Source of the DNA: Gordionus sp. m RMFG-2023
Taxonomy: Eukaryota; Nematomorpha; Gordioida; Chordodea; Parachordodidae
NCBI RefSeq assembly: GCF_954871325.1
Contig: NC_088775.1
Span: 72,269,561 to 72,333,560, forward strand
Length of the DNA stretch: 64,000 bases
Direction: 5' to 3'
Below are positions 50,699-59,879 of the stretch, piece after piece. Position 1 is the first letter of the stretch. Every line of letters begins with the position of its first letter. A program made the translations under genes and the position numbers. The notes beneath the pieces were generated by a model. It ran no database searches, had not been told where the DNA came from, and worked only from the letters and a program-made list of their open reading frames with translations.

Positions 50699-50765
50699 CG
50701 GCCGAAGGCCGGCAAAAGCGGGCCGAAGGCCCGCAAATTAGGGGGTATGGGGGCGAAGCCTCCCA
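50699..50765. other. Cluster of CGAAG-loop hairpins at the hAT C right end
   Basis: CGGCCGAAGGCCG, GCGGGCCGAAGGCCCGC and GGGGGCGAAGCCTCCC follow each other within 70 bp. All three have GC stems closed by the same CGAAG core, in otherwise AT-rich DNA. The last lies about 55 bp from the terminus, as in element A. Confidence 0.75.
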
Positions 50766-50826
50766 TAAAATTTTTTTAGTTGAGTCCCCTGAGATTGTAA
50801 AGGCTAGCGAAGCCCCTGACACTCAC

Positions 50827-51188
50827 CATTAGTATTTCTCCCTCTTCATCTCAATTCCCACAACACAATAATGACATTACTAATGATATAGATAAATTAC
50901 CCCATTGTAAAACCATCTTTGCAATCAAAGCTTACATATCATGATCACATATAATAAACTGATTTAAAGATGGACAATGAAAATTATAAAATCATTCCAG
51001 AAAGAAAATTTTAAATTTATTAGTAAATAGATTATATAATTTATGACAACTATCAACAAAAATCTCTTCACACTCTACTTATATGAATTTTAATTTACAG
51101 AACAATACATAGATTTATCCATAAACACTGTGATTTTTAACATAATGATATTCACCTTCACATTAAATATGAAAAAAATTCCTAATCC
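50827..51188 (+). promoter_or_regulatory. LINE 5' monomer, downstream copy
   Basis: It repeats 34,169-34,500 (TAGTATTTCTCCC, CCACAACACAATAATGACAT, ATGATCACATATAATAAACT, TTTACAGAACAATACATAGA) and then diverges into the leader in front of ATG 51,189. Separation of the two copies by 16.2 kb is due wholly to hAT C. Confidence 0.7.
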
Positions 51189-53105
51189 ATGAGCCTACCA
51201 GACCTCAGCACAGCACCTAACAAATGCAACTGCCCATTATGTAATCAACTTATTAAAGTATCCAAATTGTTGCTATTGCCATCTCATAGTAACCATAAAA
51301 TAAAGTGTCCTCAATCTGGGCTACCCATCTTATCACCAGCAATTCCTAGAACCCTTAATGCCTTCTCTGCCCTTGCCATCACAACTAAACAACCCATAGT
51401 CACCATTCCCACATCATTGACTGATGTGCTCACTTACCCAATAATCCCTACCTTCACTGTCACAAATGTTTCGACGTTTGACCCAGCCGACTCAAATGTA
51501 GAAATATTTCTAACGACACCAAAACCATTTGTAATTTCGCGAATACCTAAAGGAGCAAGGCTTCAAGTTGCGAGACACCTGTCAAAAAACTTGACTTCCT
51601 TGTTAAATAATTATTCTTCTGTAAGACACTGGCTAGACACCCTGTCATTTTCCTTTACTTCCTTACAAGTTCCTGATCCTACCAGCAAAAAATCCCTGAC
51701 CCAACAAATTAAGGATGCTACTATCTACCCCTTACCCATCAATCACATTACCACATCTTTTACGAGTGACGACACAGATAAAAATAAAAATCACAAAAAT
51801 GACCTGCTCACCAAGACCAGGCTAATATCTAAAAAATTGGATAACCTGAATGTTAAATCCGCCATACGTCTGGCAACCTCCGACAATAAACTGGCTCCCT
51901 ATGATTTAGTAACTTATCAGGCCCTTTTCCTAAAACATCAATCACACGATTTTAAAAATGAAATACCGACTTACCCTGAACTCCTCTAATTGCGGCCACT
52001 TATACCGCAAGCGACGTTAGAAAGGCTATTCTCTCCTTCAAACGCGATTCCTCATCTGAGTTCGATGGGTTTCGCCCAATATTCTTACAAGACCTAACCG
52101 CACCTTACATAACACAACAATGTGGCGTTCTAGAAAAAATTACCCAATTAATCAACCGTATGCTTAGAGGCATACCACCCGCCATTATTCCACTGCTATA
52201 CGGAGCTAAACTCATCGCTCTCCATAAATCCAATAAAGATATTCGCCCAATCGCTATTGGAACCACTTGGCGCCGATTAACTGCCAAACTTGTAATTAGC
52301 AGATTATTGTTCACAATATCCAATCACCTTTGCCAGAATCAATTAGGAGTCAACGTAAAAGGTGGAAGTGAGGTATCCCTTCACATGACCCGGATGTACC
52401 TACAAACGGATCCCACCAACGATATCCTAGTCAAAATAGACTTCTCGAACTCCTTTAACTCTCTATACCCAGAATACTCACAATTTATCTTCGATTGTTA
52501 TGCTAATCCCTCACATCTTCAATTCGGAGATAGATTGATTCCTTCTAACGAAGGTATACAACAAGGTGACCCTCTAGGTTCCTTTTTGTTATGTCTGGGC
52601 ATTAATAATCTAATACGAGAAATTAATGACCAATGCAACCTAAATCTCCATAACTGGTAAATCGACGATGGCATACTAGGCGGCCCACCGACTGAAGTTA
52701 CGAAGGCAATCCAAATAATAAAATCCAGCGAGAAAAGTTTGGAACTTCGAGTTAATCATAACAAAAGCGAATATTGTCCTCTTGGAATCATTGACCTTAA
52801 CCACGATACTATGTTCAATCATACACCATTGAACGTTTTAATACATCTCGGATCTCCAGTAGGTAAAGACGAGTCCTTTACCAAGTTCTTTGCTGATATC
52901 CTACGAGAGATATCCCTTAAGCGAGATACACTATCTCGCCTCCCAGCTCACCAAGCTTTCTTCTTATTAAAGAACTACCTTTTAATTCCAAGAATTTTAT
53001 ATACACTTCGAGCATCTCGGATCTTTCAATATGACGTCAACCTCGCTTCACATGAACTGGAGATTAAACGCCTAACAGAAGATATACTCAATCCAATGAT
53101 ATATA
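51189..53105 (+). pseudogene. LINE polyprotein: N-terminal zinc finger and reverse transcriptase, broken
   Basis: ATG 51,189 opens a 266-codon frame with an N-terminal finger (CNCPLCNQ...LPSHSNHKIKC) of the DNA-binding type that selects targets in R2-like LINEs. The frame then shifts near 51,985 and continues as ASDVRKAILSFKRDSSSEFD, GFRPIFLQDL, DIRPIAIGTTWRRLTAKL, ILVKIDFSNSFNSL, EGIQQGDPLGS to a TAA just before IDDG, the catalytic box (so the expected Tyr-x-Asp-Asp reads stop-I-D-D). It goes on through LIHLGSPVGKDESF and HQAFFLLKNYLLIPRILYTL. One frameshift, one stop and the 3' deletion make it inactive. Confidence 0.83.
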
Positions 53106-53112
53106 TAACATA
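51189..53112 (+). mobile_element. LINE with zinc finger and RT, 3'-truncated
   Basis: It is the same family as 5,839-7,999 but keeps the 5' part. It stops near 53,112 inside the RT thumb region, so the endonuclease domain and poly(A) tail are missing. The 3' loss is not a normal product of LINE insertion and implies a deletion or replacement by the sequence that follows. Confidence 0.8.
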
Positions 53113-53113
53113 G

Positions 53114-53200
53114 ATTGGCGATTCATTCATTAAATGCATGATAAAAATTTCCTCACATTGCAATCAGCTGTAACGCCATTTTGTAGTTTGGATATCCATT
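53114..53200. repeat. Single MITE arm between two LINEs
   Basis: GATTGGCGATTCATTCATTA, CAATCAGCTGTAACGCC and ATTTTGTAG match the arm of the family at 15,565 and 29,525. It fills the gap between the truncated RLE LINE and the start of the APE LINE. Confidence 0.55.
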
Positions 53201-53237
53201 ATTTGTCAGCATGACGATATAATATTGCCAAACGAAG

Positions 53238-53858
53238 ATAATTATCGATTTTATCATCTCGAACATCCATAGCTGGTTCATCGATGTAAAAGTAATACCA
53301 AATATTAATATTTCTGATCATAAATTAATCAGAGCCAGTATTACTGTGAAAAATTTATGGGGAAACTCTCGGCGTCCTTCTCTTCAACCCCAGCCGAGAT
53401 ACCTGTCCTGGAAGAGAAATGCAACACACCTGCAACGCCCTGCAGTCAAACTACAGCTCGATCTATTCTTAAATGATAGGGAGGCAACTTTCTTATCCTC
53501 GTCGGAGTCTCAATCTGTCGAAGAATGTTGGGCATCTTTCAAAAACAACTTGTTTGATGCCTGCAATCATCTCACTAACATCAACATTTCTCCACCAAGA
53601 CAGGAATGGCTATCCGATGACACCATTCGCATGATAGCTCAACTCAAGTTACGAGGTGAGCGCGATGGTCACTTATGGACCTCAATTCATAGACTTCTAA
53701 GGAGAGATAGAAGGATCTTTATTGCTAAAATGGCTTTTGAGATAGACAGGGATATGAGGGAAAATAGAACTTTCGACGCCTACAAGAAACTAAATTATTT
53801 TTGTAAAGCCAAAGTGTTCAAGACACTTCCAACTATAAGACTGGAAGTTAATTACTGA
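53238..53858 (+). pseudogene. LINE AP-endonuclease C-terminus and linker
   Basis: The frame reads IIIDFIISNIHSWFIDVKV, then INISDHKLIRASI: the terminal SDH motif of exonuclease III-like LINE endonucleases. A linker follows (EWLSDDTIRMIAQLKLRGE, HRLLRRDRRIFIAKMAFEID). The upstream catalytic residues are lost by truncation. A single frameshift around 53,840 separates it from the RT frame, which there reads WKLITDPDEQIALWLDHYMG. Confidence 0.8.
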
Positions 53859-53895
53859 CCCCGACGAACAGATAGCGTTATGGCTTGACCACTAT

Positions 53896-55500
53896 ATGGG
53901 AGTCTTTGATTCTAAGAGGCCTACCTTAATCCCATCCACTAGTCAAAGTGTTGGACAATTGGTCGCAAACTTTTCATTGGCTGAAATTGTGGCCGCTATT
54001 AAGAAGCTTAGGAATAATAAATCTCCGGGTACAGATAACATTACAGGAGAACATCTGAAAGCAGCTCCTTTAACGATCTCTCGGTTCTTACTGCCTTTGT
54101 TTAACAAGATATGGTTGACTGGGATGATGCCAGCGGATTGGAATAAGACTATCTTTTGCAACTTCCCGAAAATTCCAAATCCATCTAAATTCAAGGATTA
54201 TAGAGCCATCGCTCTCACGTCTATTGCATCAAAAGTTTTTATGGTTCTTTTAAATCGCATTCTTTCCTCTACACCAAACCTTTTGTCTAAATACATTTGT
54301 GCTTACCGTCCAGGTAGAAATATAAACGAACCAATATTAGCTTTAAAGATTATAATGCAGAAATGTCAGAAGTATAAATTACCTTTTTACTTTATTTTTA
54401 TCGACTTTAAACGTGCTTTTGATAATGTTAACCATGATGCGCTTTGGAAGATTTTAACCGAATGTGGCATTGACTCTAATATTATAAGGATCCTTAAAAC
54501 ACATTATAGTAGTCTTTTTGCCTCCTTAAAAATCAATAATAAAGTTTCTCCATCTTTTAGGACAAAAAAAGGGGTAAAACAAGGATGTGTTCTTTCCCCG
54601 CTTTTGTTTAATATACTTATGAATAAAATCATAGTAGATACGCTGGCTACTGCGAATCTCTTAGAATTAAGTTACAGTCAGTCTTTTTTCTTGGAAAATA
54701 GGATGATATCTTATGCTGACGACATAGTTTTGATAACAAAAAGTTTGGAAGAAACCCAAAATTTGATCGCTATATTAAACTCCTTTAGTCTTAAGGTTGG
54801 CTTGGATATTAACTTTGATAAAACAGTGATAATGCCCTCGTCTCAGGCGCCTCTTCTGAATAATTTGGTGGTTGGGGGAAAGTTGGTTAAGGTGGTAGAA
54901 TCTTTTAAATATCTAGGTGTAACCATTGACAATAAAGGTAGTTGTAAAGAAGAACTAAAAATTCGTTTACAAAATGCTAGGGCGGCTTTTTATAAATTTT
55001 TTAAACTGTGGAAAGCTAGAGAGATATCCGTTTTCACAAGACTCTGTATTTTCAACTCAACCATCATCCCGATTCTCTTTTATGGCGGTGATACATGGGA
55101 GATTACCAAGACCGAAACTAGGAAATTACAAACGTTTGTAAATAAATGCCTTAGAATAATTAATGGAATCTTCTACCCTAATATTATCTCAAATGAAAAT
55201 CTTTGGAAGAAGTCTAACCATACCCAGGTTCACGTGTCTTTAAAAAAGAAACGTCTTACTTTCTTTGCCCATATTTTAAGAAATCATAGCAACAATAGCC
55301 TTGTTATTGATGCCATTAATTGGTTATACTCCTTTAATGGGAAAACATATTGCAAATATAAGACATTATGGTTCTACAGAGCCTTGAAGGACATAATGGA
55401 TCTAAACTTAAATTTGAAGCAATTCCTAAGGCTAAATAAAAACAAAAAATCTATAAAAAAATTACTAAAAATTAAATCGAACTACCTAAACCTCTCATAA
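53896..55500 (+). CDS. LINE reverse transcriptase, long intact frame
   Basis: This is an unbroken frame of 534 codons from the internal Met; it is open from about 53,840. In order: NNKSPGTDNITGEHLK, FCNFPKIPNPSKFKDYRAIA, YRPGRNINEPILALK, FIDFKRAFDNVNHDAL (first Asp), GVKQGCVLSPLLFNIL, MISYADDIVLITKS (catalytic YADD), FKYLGVTIDNKGSCKEELK, PILFYGGDTWEITKTE, LQTFVNKCLRIINGIF, and LTFFAHILRNH at the C-terminus. The C-terminal 'KLQ.FVN.CLR...' and 'FFAHILR' blocks recall RTE/Nimb-like LINEs; the clade is tentative. The RT itself shows no damage, so the insertion is young. Confidence 0.85.
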   Translation: MGVFDSKRPTLIPSTSQSVGQLVANFSLAEIVAAIKKLRNNKSPGTDNITGEHLKAAPLTISRFLLPLFNKIWLTGMMPADWNKTIFCNFPKIPNPSKFKDYRAIALTSIASKVFMVLLNRILSSTPNLLSKYICAYRPGRNINEPILALKIIMQKCQKYKLPFYFIFIDFKRAFDNVNHDALWKILTECGIDSNIIRILKTHYSSLFASLKINNKVSPSFRTKKGVKQGCVLSPLLFNILMNKIIVDTLATANLLELSYSQSFFLENRMISYADDIVLITKSLEETQNLIAILNSFSLKVGLDINFDKTVIMPSSQAPLLNNLVVGGKLVKVVESFKYLGVTIDNKGSCKEELKIRLQNARAAFYKFFKLWKAREISVFTRLCIFNSTIIPILFYGGDTWEITKTETRKLQTFVNKCLRIINGIFYPNIISNENLWKKSNHTQVHVSLKKKRLTFFAHILRNHSNNSLVIDAINWLYSFNGKTYCKYKTLWFYRALKDIMDLNLNLKQFLRLNKNKKSIKKLLKIKSNYLNLS

Positions 55501-56379
55501 TTTTTTTTTTCTGTATTTTTCAGGTTATTTAATTTCTTCATCTCTCAATTTTACCTCTTGATTTTGTCTTTCACCTTTTCTGTGAATTACTTACTTCACT
55601 GACTTCAGCTTTTATTTATCTTATTGACTTAATATACTAATTTAAATCAGTCCGTCCCATATTTTTAATTAAATATACATTGTACTTCTATGCATTTCCC
55701 ATTATATGAGTTAAGATATATTAATGACATTTTTGAGGAATAGTTTGTGATTTGCGTTTCCTATGTGGGCTAAAATGTTTCTTTGGCTCTTTTAAACTTA
55801 GTTTTTGGGTATGATTTTGTAATTTTTCCATAGTTTTAGAGTTTGTAATGTTTCTGGGGTAGAGGGTATCCTCTTTTGTTTATGAGACATTTATTTGTTT
55901 ATAGTCATCTGTTTATTTTATTTATTTATTTTTCTCTTCCCTAGTTTCTTTGGTCTCTCTAACATGTCCGCCCCCTCCATAGACAAATATAGGAATAGTG
56001 GATATTTCCTCAGTCTAGAAATTACCGATTTCTCTCTTATCTTTCATACTTTTTGTATACATTTAAAAGTTTCCACTCGTCTTTGTATTCAAATTTCTCT
56101 TCTTCTTTGTAACTACTTCCATTATTAAGTATATTTCTTAAATACATTGTGACTACATTTACCCTGTTTCTAACTATAAGTTTTTGAAGTGATTACTTGT
56201 TTTTTCTTTAAAAAATAAGGAATAAAATAAAAAAAAAAAAAACTTTTTCTTTTATTATCGCTAGTTAACTAGATGTAACGTCTTTAACTTTTTCAAAACA
56301 TTACATCTAATTTGAAGTCTACATATAATACATTGGTCGTTGCCAGTGTTTCTTCTTGTTTTTATTTTATGATCTTTAT

Positions 56380-57010
56380 TTATTTAGGAGTGGCAAGAGT
56401 TTAGCCTTGTTTTACTCCTTTTTACCTTGGAGGTAGGAGATTTTCTTTGTCATTGATTTCGAAGCACAACATGTATTAGTGGTTTTCTGGATCTGGAAGA
56501 TGTTGGGGTCTTCCCTTTTCTGACAAAACTGCATGGTTAACATTATCAATAGCTCTGTTATAATTCACAAATGTAAAGCAGAAGGGGGTTTGTACTTAGT
56601 TTTTCTGCATGATTATTTTTCTAAATTAATTTTTGGCTCCAGTATTTTCTTTTCTTGGCCTGTATATACTTATGTATTTTTTTTTGGGGGGGGGGAAGTT
56701 TTCGGTGTGGGTGATATGCTTTTTTTTCCCATGCTATAGGATGTGATGGCTATAGCTCAATAAGCCTTAAATTTCTGTGGTCTTGGTTTTTTGGGTAGTT
56801 ACTTAGGTAGGATTTTGATCCATCCCACTGCAGTAGTTCCGCTCTCCCATATTCTATTAAATGAGGGCAAATAGGTAGCGATATTGTTATAGGTGCTATT
56901 TATTTTTTTTGGTTTTTCTGCTGTGATATTATCTGGCCTTGGAGCTTTGCTTTTTCTTAGTGTTTTTTTTCTTAGTCTTTGTTCACTTGTTATTTCATAT
57001 ATGGAGAAAC
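56380..57010 (-). pseudogene. Older LINE RT remnant, minus strand
   Basis: Minus-strand codons read APRPDNITAE, FNRIWESGTTAVGWIKILPK and PRPQKFKAY, followed near 56,575 by FVNYNRAIDNVNHAVL. These match, block for block, SPGTDNITGE, FNKIWLTGMMPADW, KFKDYRAIA and FIDFKRAFDNVNHDAL of the LINE just upstream. There are many stops and frame changes, so this is a much older relative in opposite orientation. Confidence 0.7.
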
Positions 57011-57019
57011 CAGTCGACA

Positions 57020-57660
57020 GGGGGGTGGCGAGGTTTTGTTTTGTTGGTAGAGTCTTTCCGTGAGTGATAGACTATCATATAACAATCAAGCCAAAATGCC
57101 TTTTGTTAATCCTGGCCAACAATTACTTTTCCATTTCCTAAAACTTACGGAGCTGGTTCCTATTTCTGCGTCATAGTTTCCTTTCTCTCATATCTTTATC
57201 ATTATCAAAGACCTTTTTCGCTATATAATCTATCTATCAATCCATAGAGTATTTTGTTTCTCTGGAAAAAGAAAAAAATAACCGTTTGTTGTGTGGTGTT
57301 CGTTGCTGGATAGTCATAAACCGATTACTGACTAGTTTTTGCCTATTCACTGGAATCTTCACCTATTTTAAACAATTTGTGGTAAACCCATTTAGCTTTT
57401 CCTTATTTTCATGAATAAATTCTAATCTCAATTGATATGAACACATTCTCAATTATTGTTAGTAACTATCAAGGCTTACATTAGATGTTAAACTTAAAAT
57501 TAGCCACCACCCACCCTTAAAGTAATTAAATTATTTTGGCAGTTCATGGGTATAGGCTTTTGTTTTGCCCATTTCTTTTTGTTGATTAGCCTATAGACGT
57601 TTAAGCAACAGTTCTCGGACTGTTGCGCGTACAAGTACGTGCGGCTTGCCCACAAACGTG
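57020..57660. other. No clear feature
   Basis: Possible extension of the LINE remnant on the minus strand (a few basic codons near 57,170-57,230), otherwise nothing supportable. Confidence 0.4.
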
Positions 57661-57667
57661 TGAATGG

Positions 57668-57800
57668 CTCCTCATTTTTTTCTCCCCTTAATTAACTATC
57701 CAGTTTGATGGATTTTTGAGGAAAACCTAGCGTAGCTCTGTTGTATCCACAACCAGAGGGCGAAAACGCTTTTATCACGTATCACGTATTTTGAAAAGTT
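57668..57800. repeat. Dispersed repeat, second copy in hAT B
   Basis: GGCTCCTCA, CCTAGCGTAGCTCTGTTGT, AGAGGGCG and ATCACGTATCACGTA match 42,303-42,450, including the spacing. Confidence 0.7.
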
Positions 57801-57929
57801 TCCATTTATGATATATTATTTTTCTTATATTCTAAATATTATGGTAAGATTATAATTTGTTTTAATTATTTCTTAGTCTAGTGAATTTTTATGAACGTAG
57901 ATTAGGTGATACCTAAAAAAAGGGAATGA

Positions 57930-59222
57930 CTAAAATACGCGTCCCCGAAAACTACGCGTCCCTACGCGTCCCCGGTCAAAACGACTTATTTTTATTATTA
58001 TTAATAGGAAATCTTATTAAGCTTTATAAGATGAGTTAGAAAATGTTTTTTTTAATTTAAAAAAAATACGGTAACTATATAAAATTTACAAAAATTTATT
58101 TTTTTAAAAAATAAACTACGCGTCCCTACGCGTCCCCGGTCAAAATACAGTTTTTTTTAAAAAATCAAAACGGATTCATATTTAGCTCATTAAAAGAATA
58201 CAGAATATGTAAATATTATATTTTAAACTATTTTATAACTTAGTGATTTTTTCAAAAAACACTTTTTTTTTCAAAAACACTACGCGTCCCCGGTCAAAAA
58301 ACCTTTTTTTTTAAAAAATAAAAGCAGATTCATGTTTAGCTTTTTAAGGAGATTCAGAAAATGGTATTAATAAAAAAAAAATTTTTTTTGGCTAACTACG
58401 CGTCCCTACGCGTCCCCGGTCAAAATACAGTTTTTTTAAAAAAATCAAAACGGATTCATATTTAGCTCATTAAAAGAATACAGAATATGTAAATATTATA
58501 TTTAAAACTATTTTATAACTTAGTGATTTTTTCAAAAAACACTTTTTTTTCAAAAACACTACGCGTCCACGGTCAAAAAACCGTTTTTTTAAAAAAATAA
58601 AAGCAGATTCATGTTTAGCTTTTTAAGGAGATTCAGAAAATGGTATTAATAAAAAAAATTTAAAAAAAAAAATTTTTCGAAAAATTTTTTTTTTGGCTAA
58701 ACTACGCGTCCCTACGCGTCCCCGGTCAAAATACAGTTTTTTTAAAAAATTCAAAACGGATTCATATTTAGCTCATTAAAAGAATACAGAATATGTAAAT
58801 ATTATATTTTAAACTATTTTATAACTTAGTGATTTTTTCAAAAAACACTTTTTTCGAAAACACTACGCGTCCCCGGTCAAAAAACCGTTTTTTTTAAAAA
58901 ATAAAAGCAGATTCATGTTAAGCTTTTCAAGGAGATTCAGAAAATGGTATTAATAAAAAAAAAATTTTTTTGGCTAAACTACGCGTCCCTACGCGTCCCC
59001 GGTCAAAATACAGTTTTTTTAAAAAAATCAAAACGGATTCATATTTAGCTCATTAAAAGAATACAGAATATGTAAATATTATATTTTAAACTATTTTATA
59101 ACTTAGTGATTTTTTCAAAAAACACTTTTTTTTTCAAAAACACTACGCGTCCGGTCAAAAAACCGTTTTTTTTAAAAAATAAAAGCAGATTCATGTTTAG
59201 CTTTTCAAGGAGATTCAGAATA
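57930..59222. repeat. ACGCGTCCCCGGTC tandem array, ~285-bp unit
   Basis: Full units begin ACTACGCGTCCCTACGCGTC near 58,116, 58,395, 58,702 and 58,977 (spacing 275-307), with a diverged leading unit from about 57,930. Each unit has two half-units that both start with ACGCGTCCCCGGTCAAAA. One half continues CAAAACGGATTCATATTTAG, the other AAAGCAGATTCATGTTTAG. The halves are ancient duplicates and the full units recent ones. Unit length varies mainly through A/T homopolymers. The array stops sharply at 59,222 in the middle of a unit. Confidence 0.9.
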
Positions 59223-59572
59223 ATTTTGGTAGTTGAGAATTCAAATAAAATATTTAATAAAGCCAATGTCTAGCCCATATTTAAAATTAAAAAATTTTCA
59301 AGGATATCTATTTTAAATTTTACCCAAGTTGATTTCTATCATAAATGTAAATTATGATATTTCTAATACCCTTACATTGCAACATTTTTACCTCTTTTTC
59401 TCCTAAATATTAATATTTTTATGAAATATATTAATAAAGCATATTTAGTATCGTATACACCTAAGTAATTAGTAATTACCCATCAACCCCGTCATTCTGA
59501 TTAAATTAAATTAATTTTATAAAAAAATTTTTTTAATATATATATACAAATATATCAAAATATAAAATTGAC

Positions 59573-59643
59573 GGAGGGGCTCAATGGTTAGAAAGTATGC
59601 CTTCCTAACGATAAGTTGCGAGTTCGAATCCCGTTTTGCCATA
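59573..59643 (+). ncRNA. tRNA-like sequence (degenerate tRNA or SINE head)
   Basis: Box A-like GGGCTCAATGGTTAG and box B-like GAGTTCGAATCCC stand at tRNA distance, with a loop-like TTCCTAA between them. The 5' and 3' segments (GACGGAG and TTTTGCC) do not pair as an acceptor stem, and the anticodon stem is poor. It is therefore a pseudo-tRNA or the start of a tRNA-derived SINE, not a working tRNA. Confidence 0.5.
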
Positions 59644-59694
59644 TAAAATTTAAAAAAAGAATTTTTAACATTAGCGAGATAATAATAGCTCTCG

Positions 59695-59835
59695 ATTTAT
59701 TTAACATTAAGATGATAGGAAAGTTGATAGAAAAAAAAAATTTTAACATTAGGGATAGGAAAGTGAAATTAACGTTAAGAAGATAGGTAAGTTGATAGAA
59801 AAAAAATTAACATTACCAAGATACGAAAACGTTCA
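59695..59835. repeat. Short direct repeats
   Basis: TTAACATTA(A)G, GATAGG and AAAGTTGATAGAAAAAAAA recur three times in variants within 140 bp. Confidence 0.55.
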
Positions 59836-59879
59836 TTTCTTGATTACATTTATAGATAGATAGATATATATCATATTAA

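Larger units (their letters stand above)
34581..50818 (+). mobile_element. hAT element C (outer of three nested hATs)
   Basis: The left end CAGTGGCGTCACTAGGG and the inverse right end CAGGGGCTTCGCTAGCC are imperfect TIRs. The flanks are ccactcac and acactcac (7 of 8 identical, 34,573-34,580 and 50,819-50,826). Without the inner elements C is about 5.75 kb, a normal full-length hAT size, and its transposase gene reads on the plus strand on either side of insertion A. The right end carries several very stable CGAAG-loop hairpins and short tandem repeats. Confidence 0.85.
53238..56243 (+). mobile_element. 5'-truncated LINE with AP-endonuclease end, RT and poly(A)
   Basis: The copy begins in the last part of an AP-type endonuclease, contains the full RT and C-terminal region and a 3' UTR of about 740 bp, and ends in an A-rich tail at 56,217-56,243. 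It is related to the minus-strand LINE at 16.2-18.9 kb and to the remnant at 56.4-57.0 kb. Confidence 0.85.

Noticed and set aside
56533-56739. Plus-strand 68-residue frame
   Set aside because: It lies antisense to the decayed LINE remnant.
59573-59643. A functional tRNA gene
   Set aside because: Boxes A and B are present but the acceptor and anticodon stems do not pair, so it is listed only as tRNA-like.
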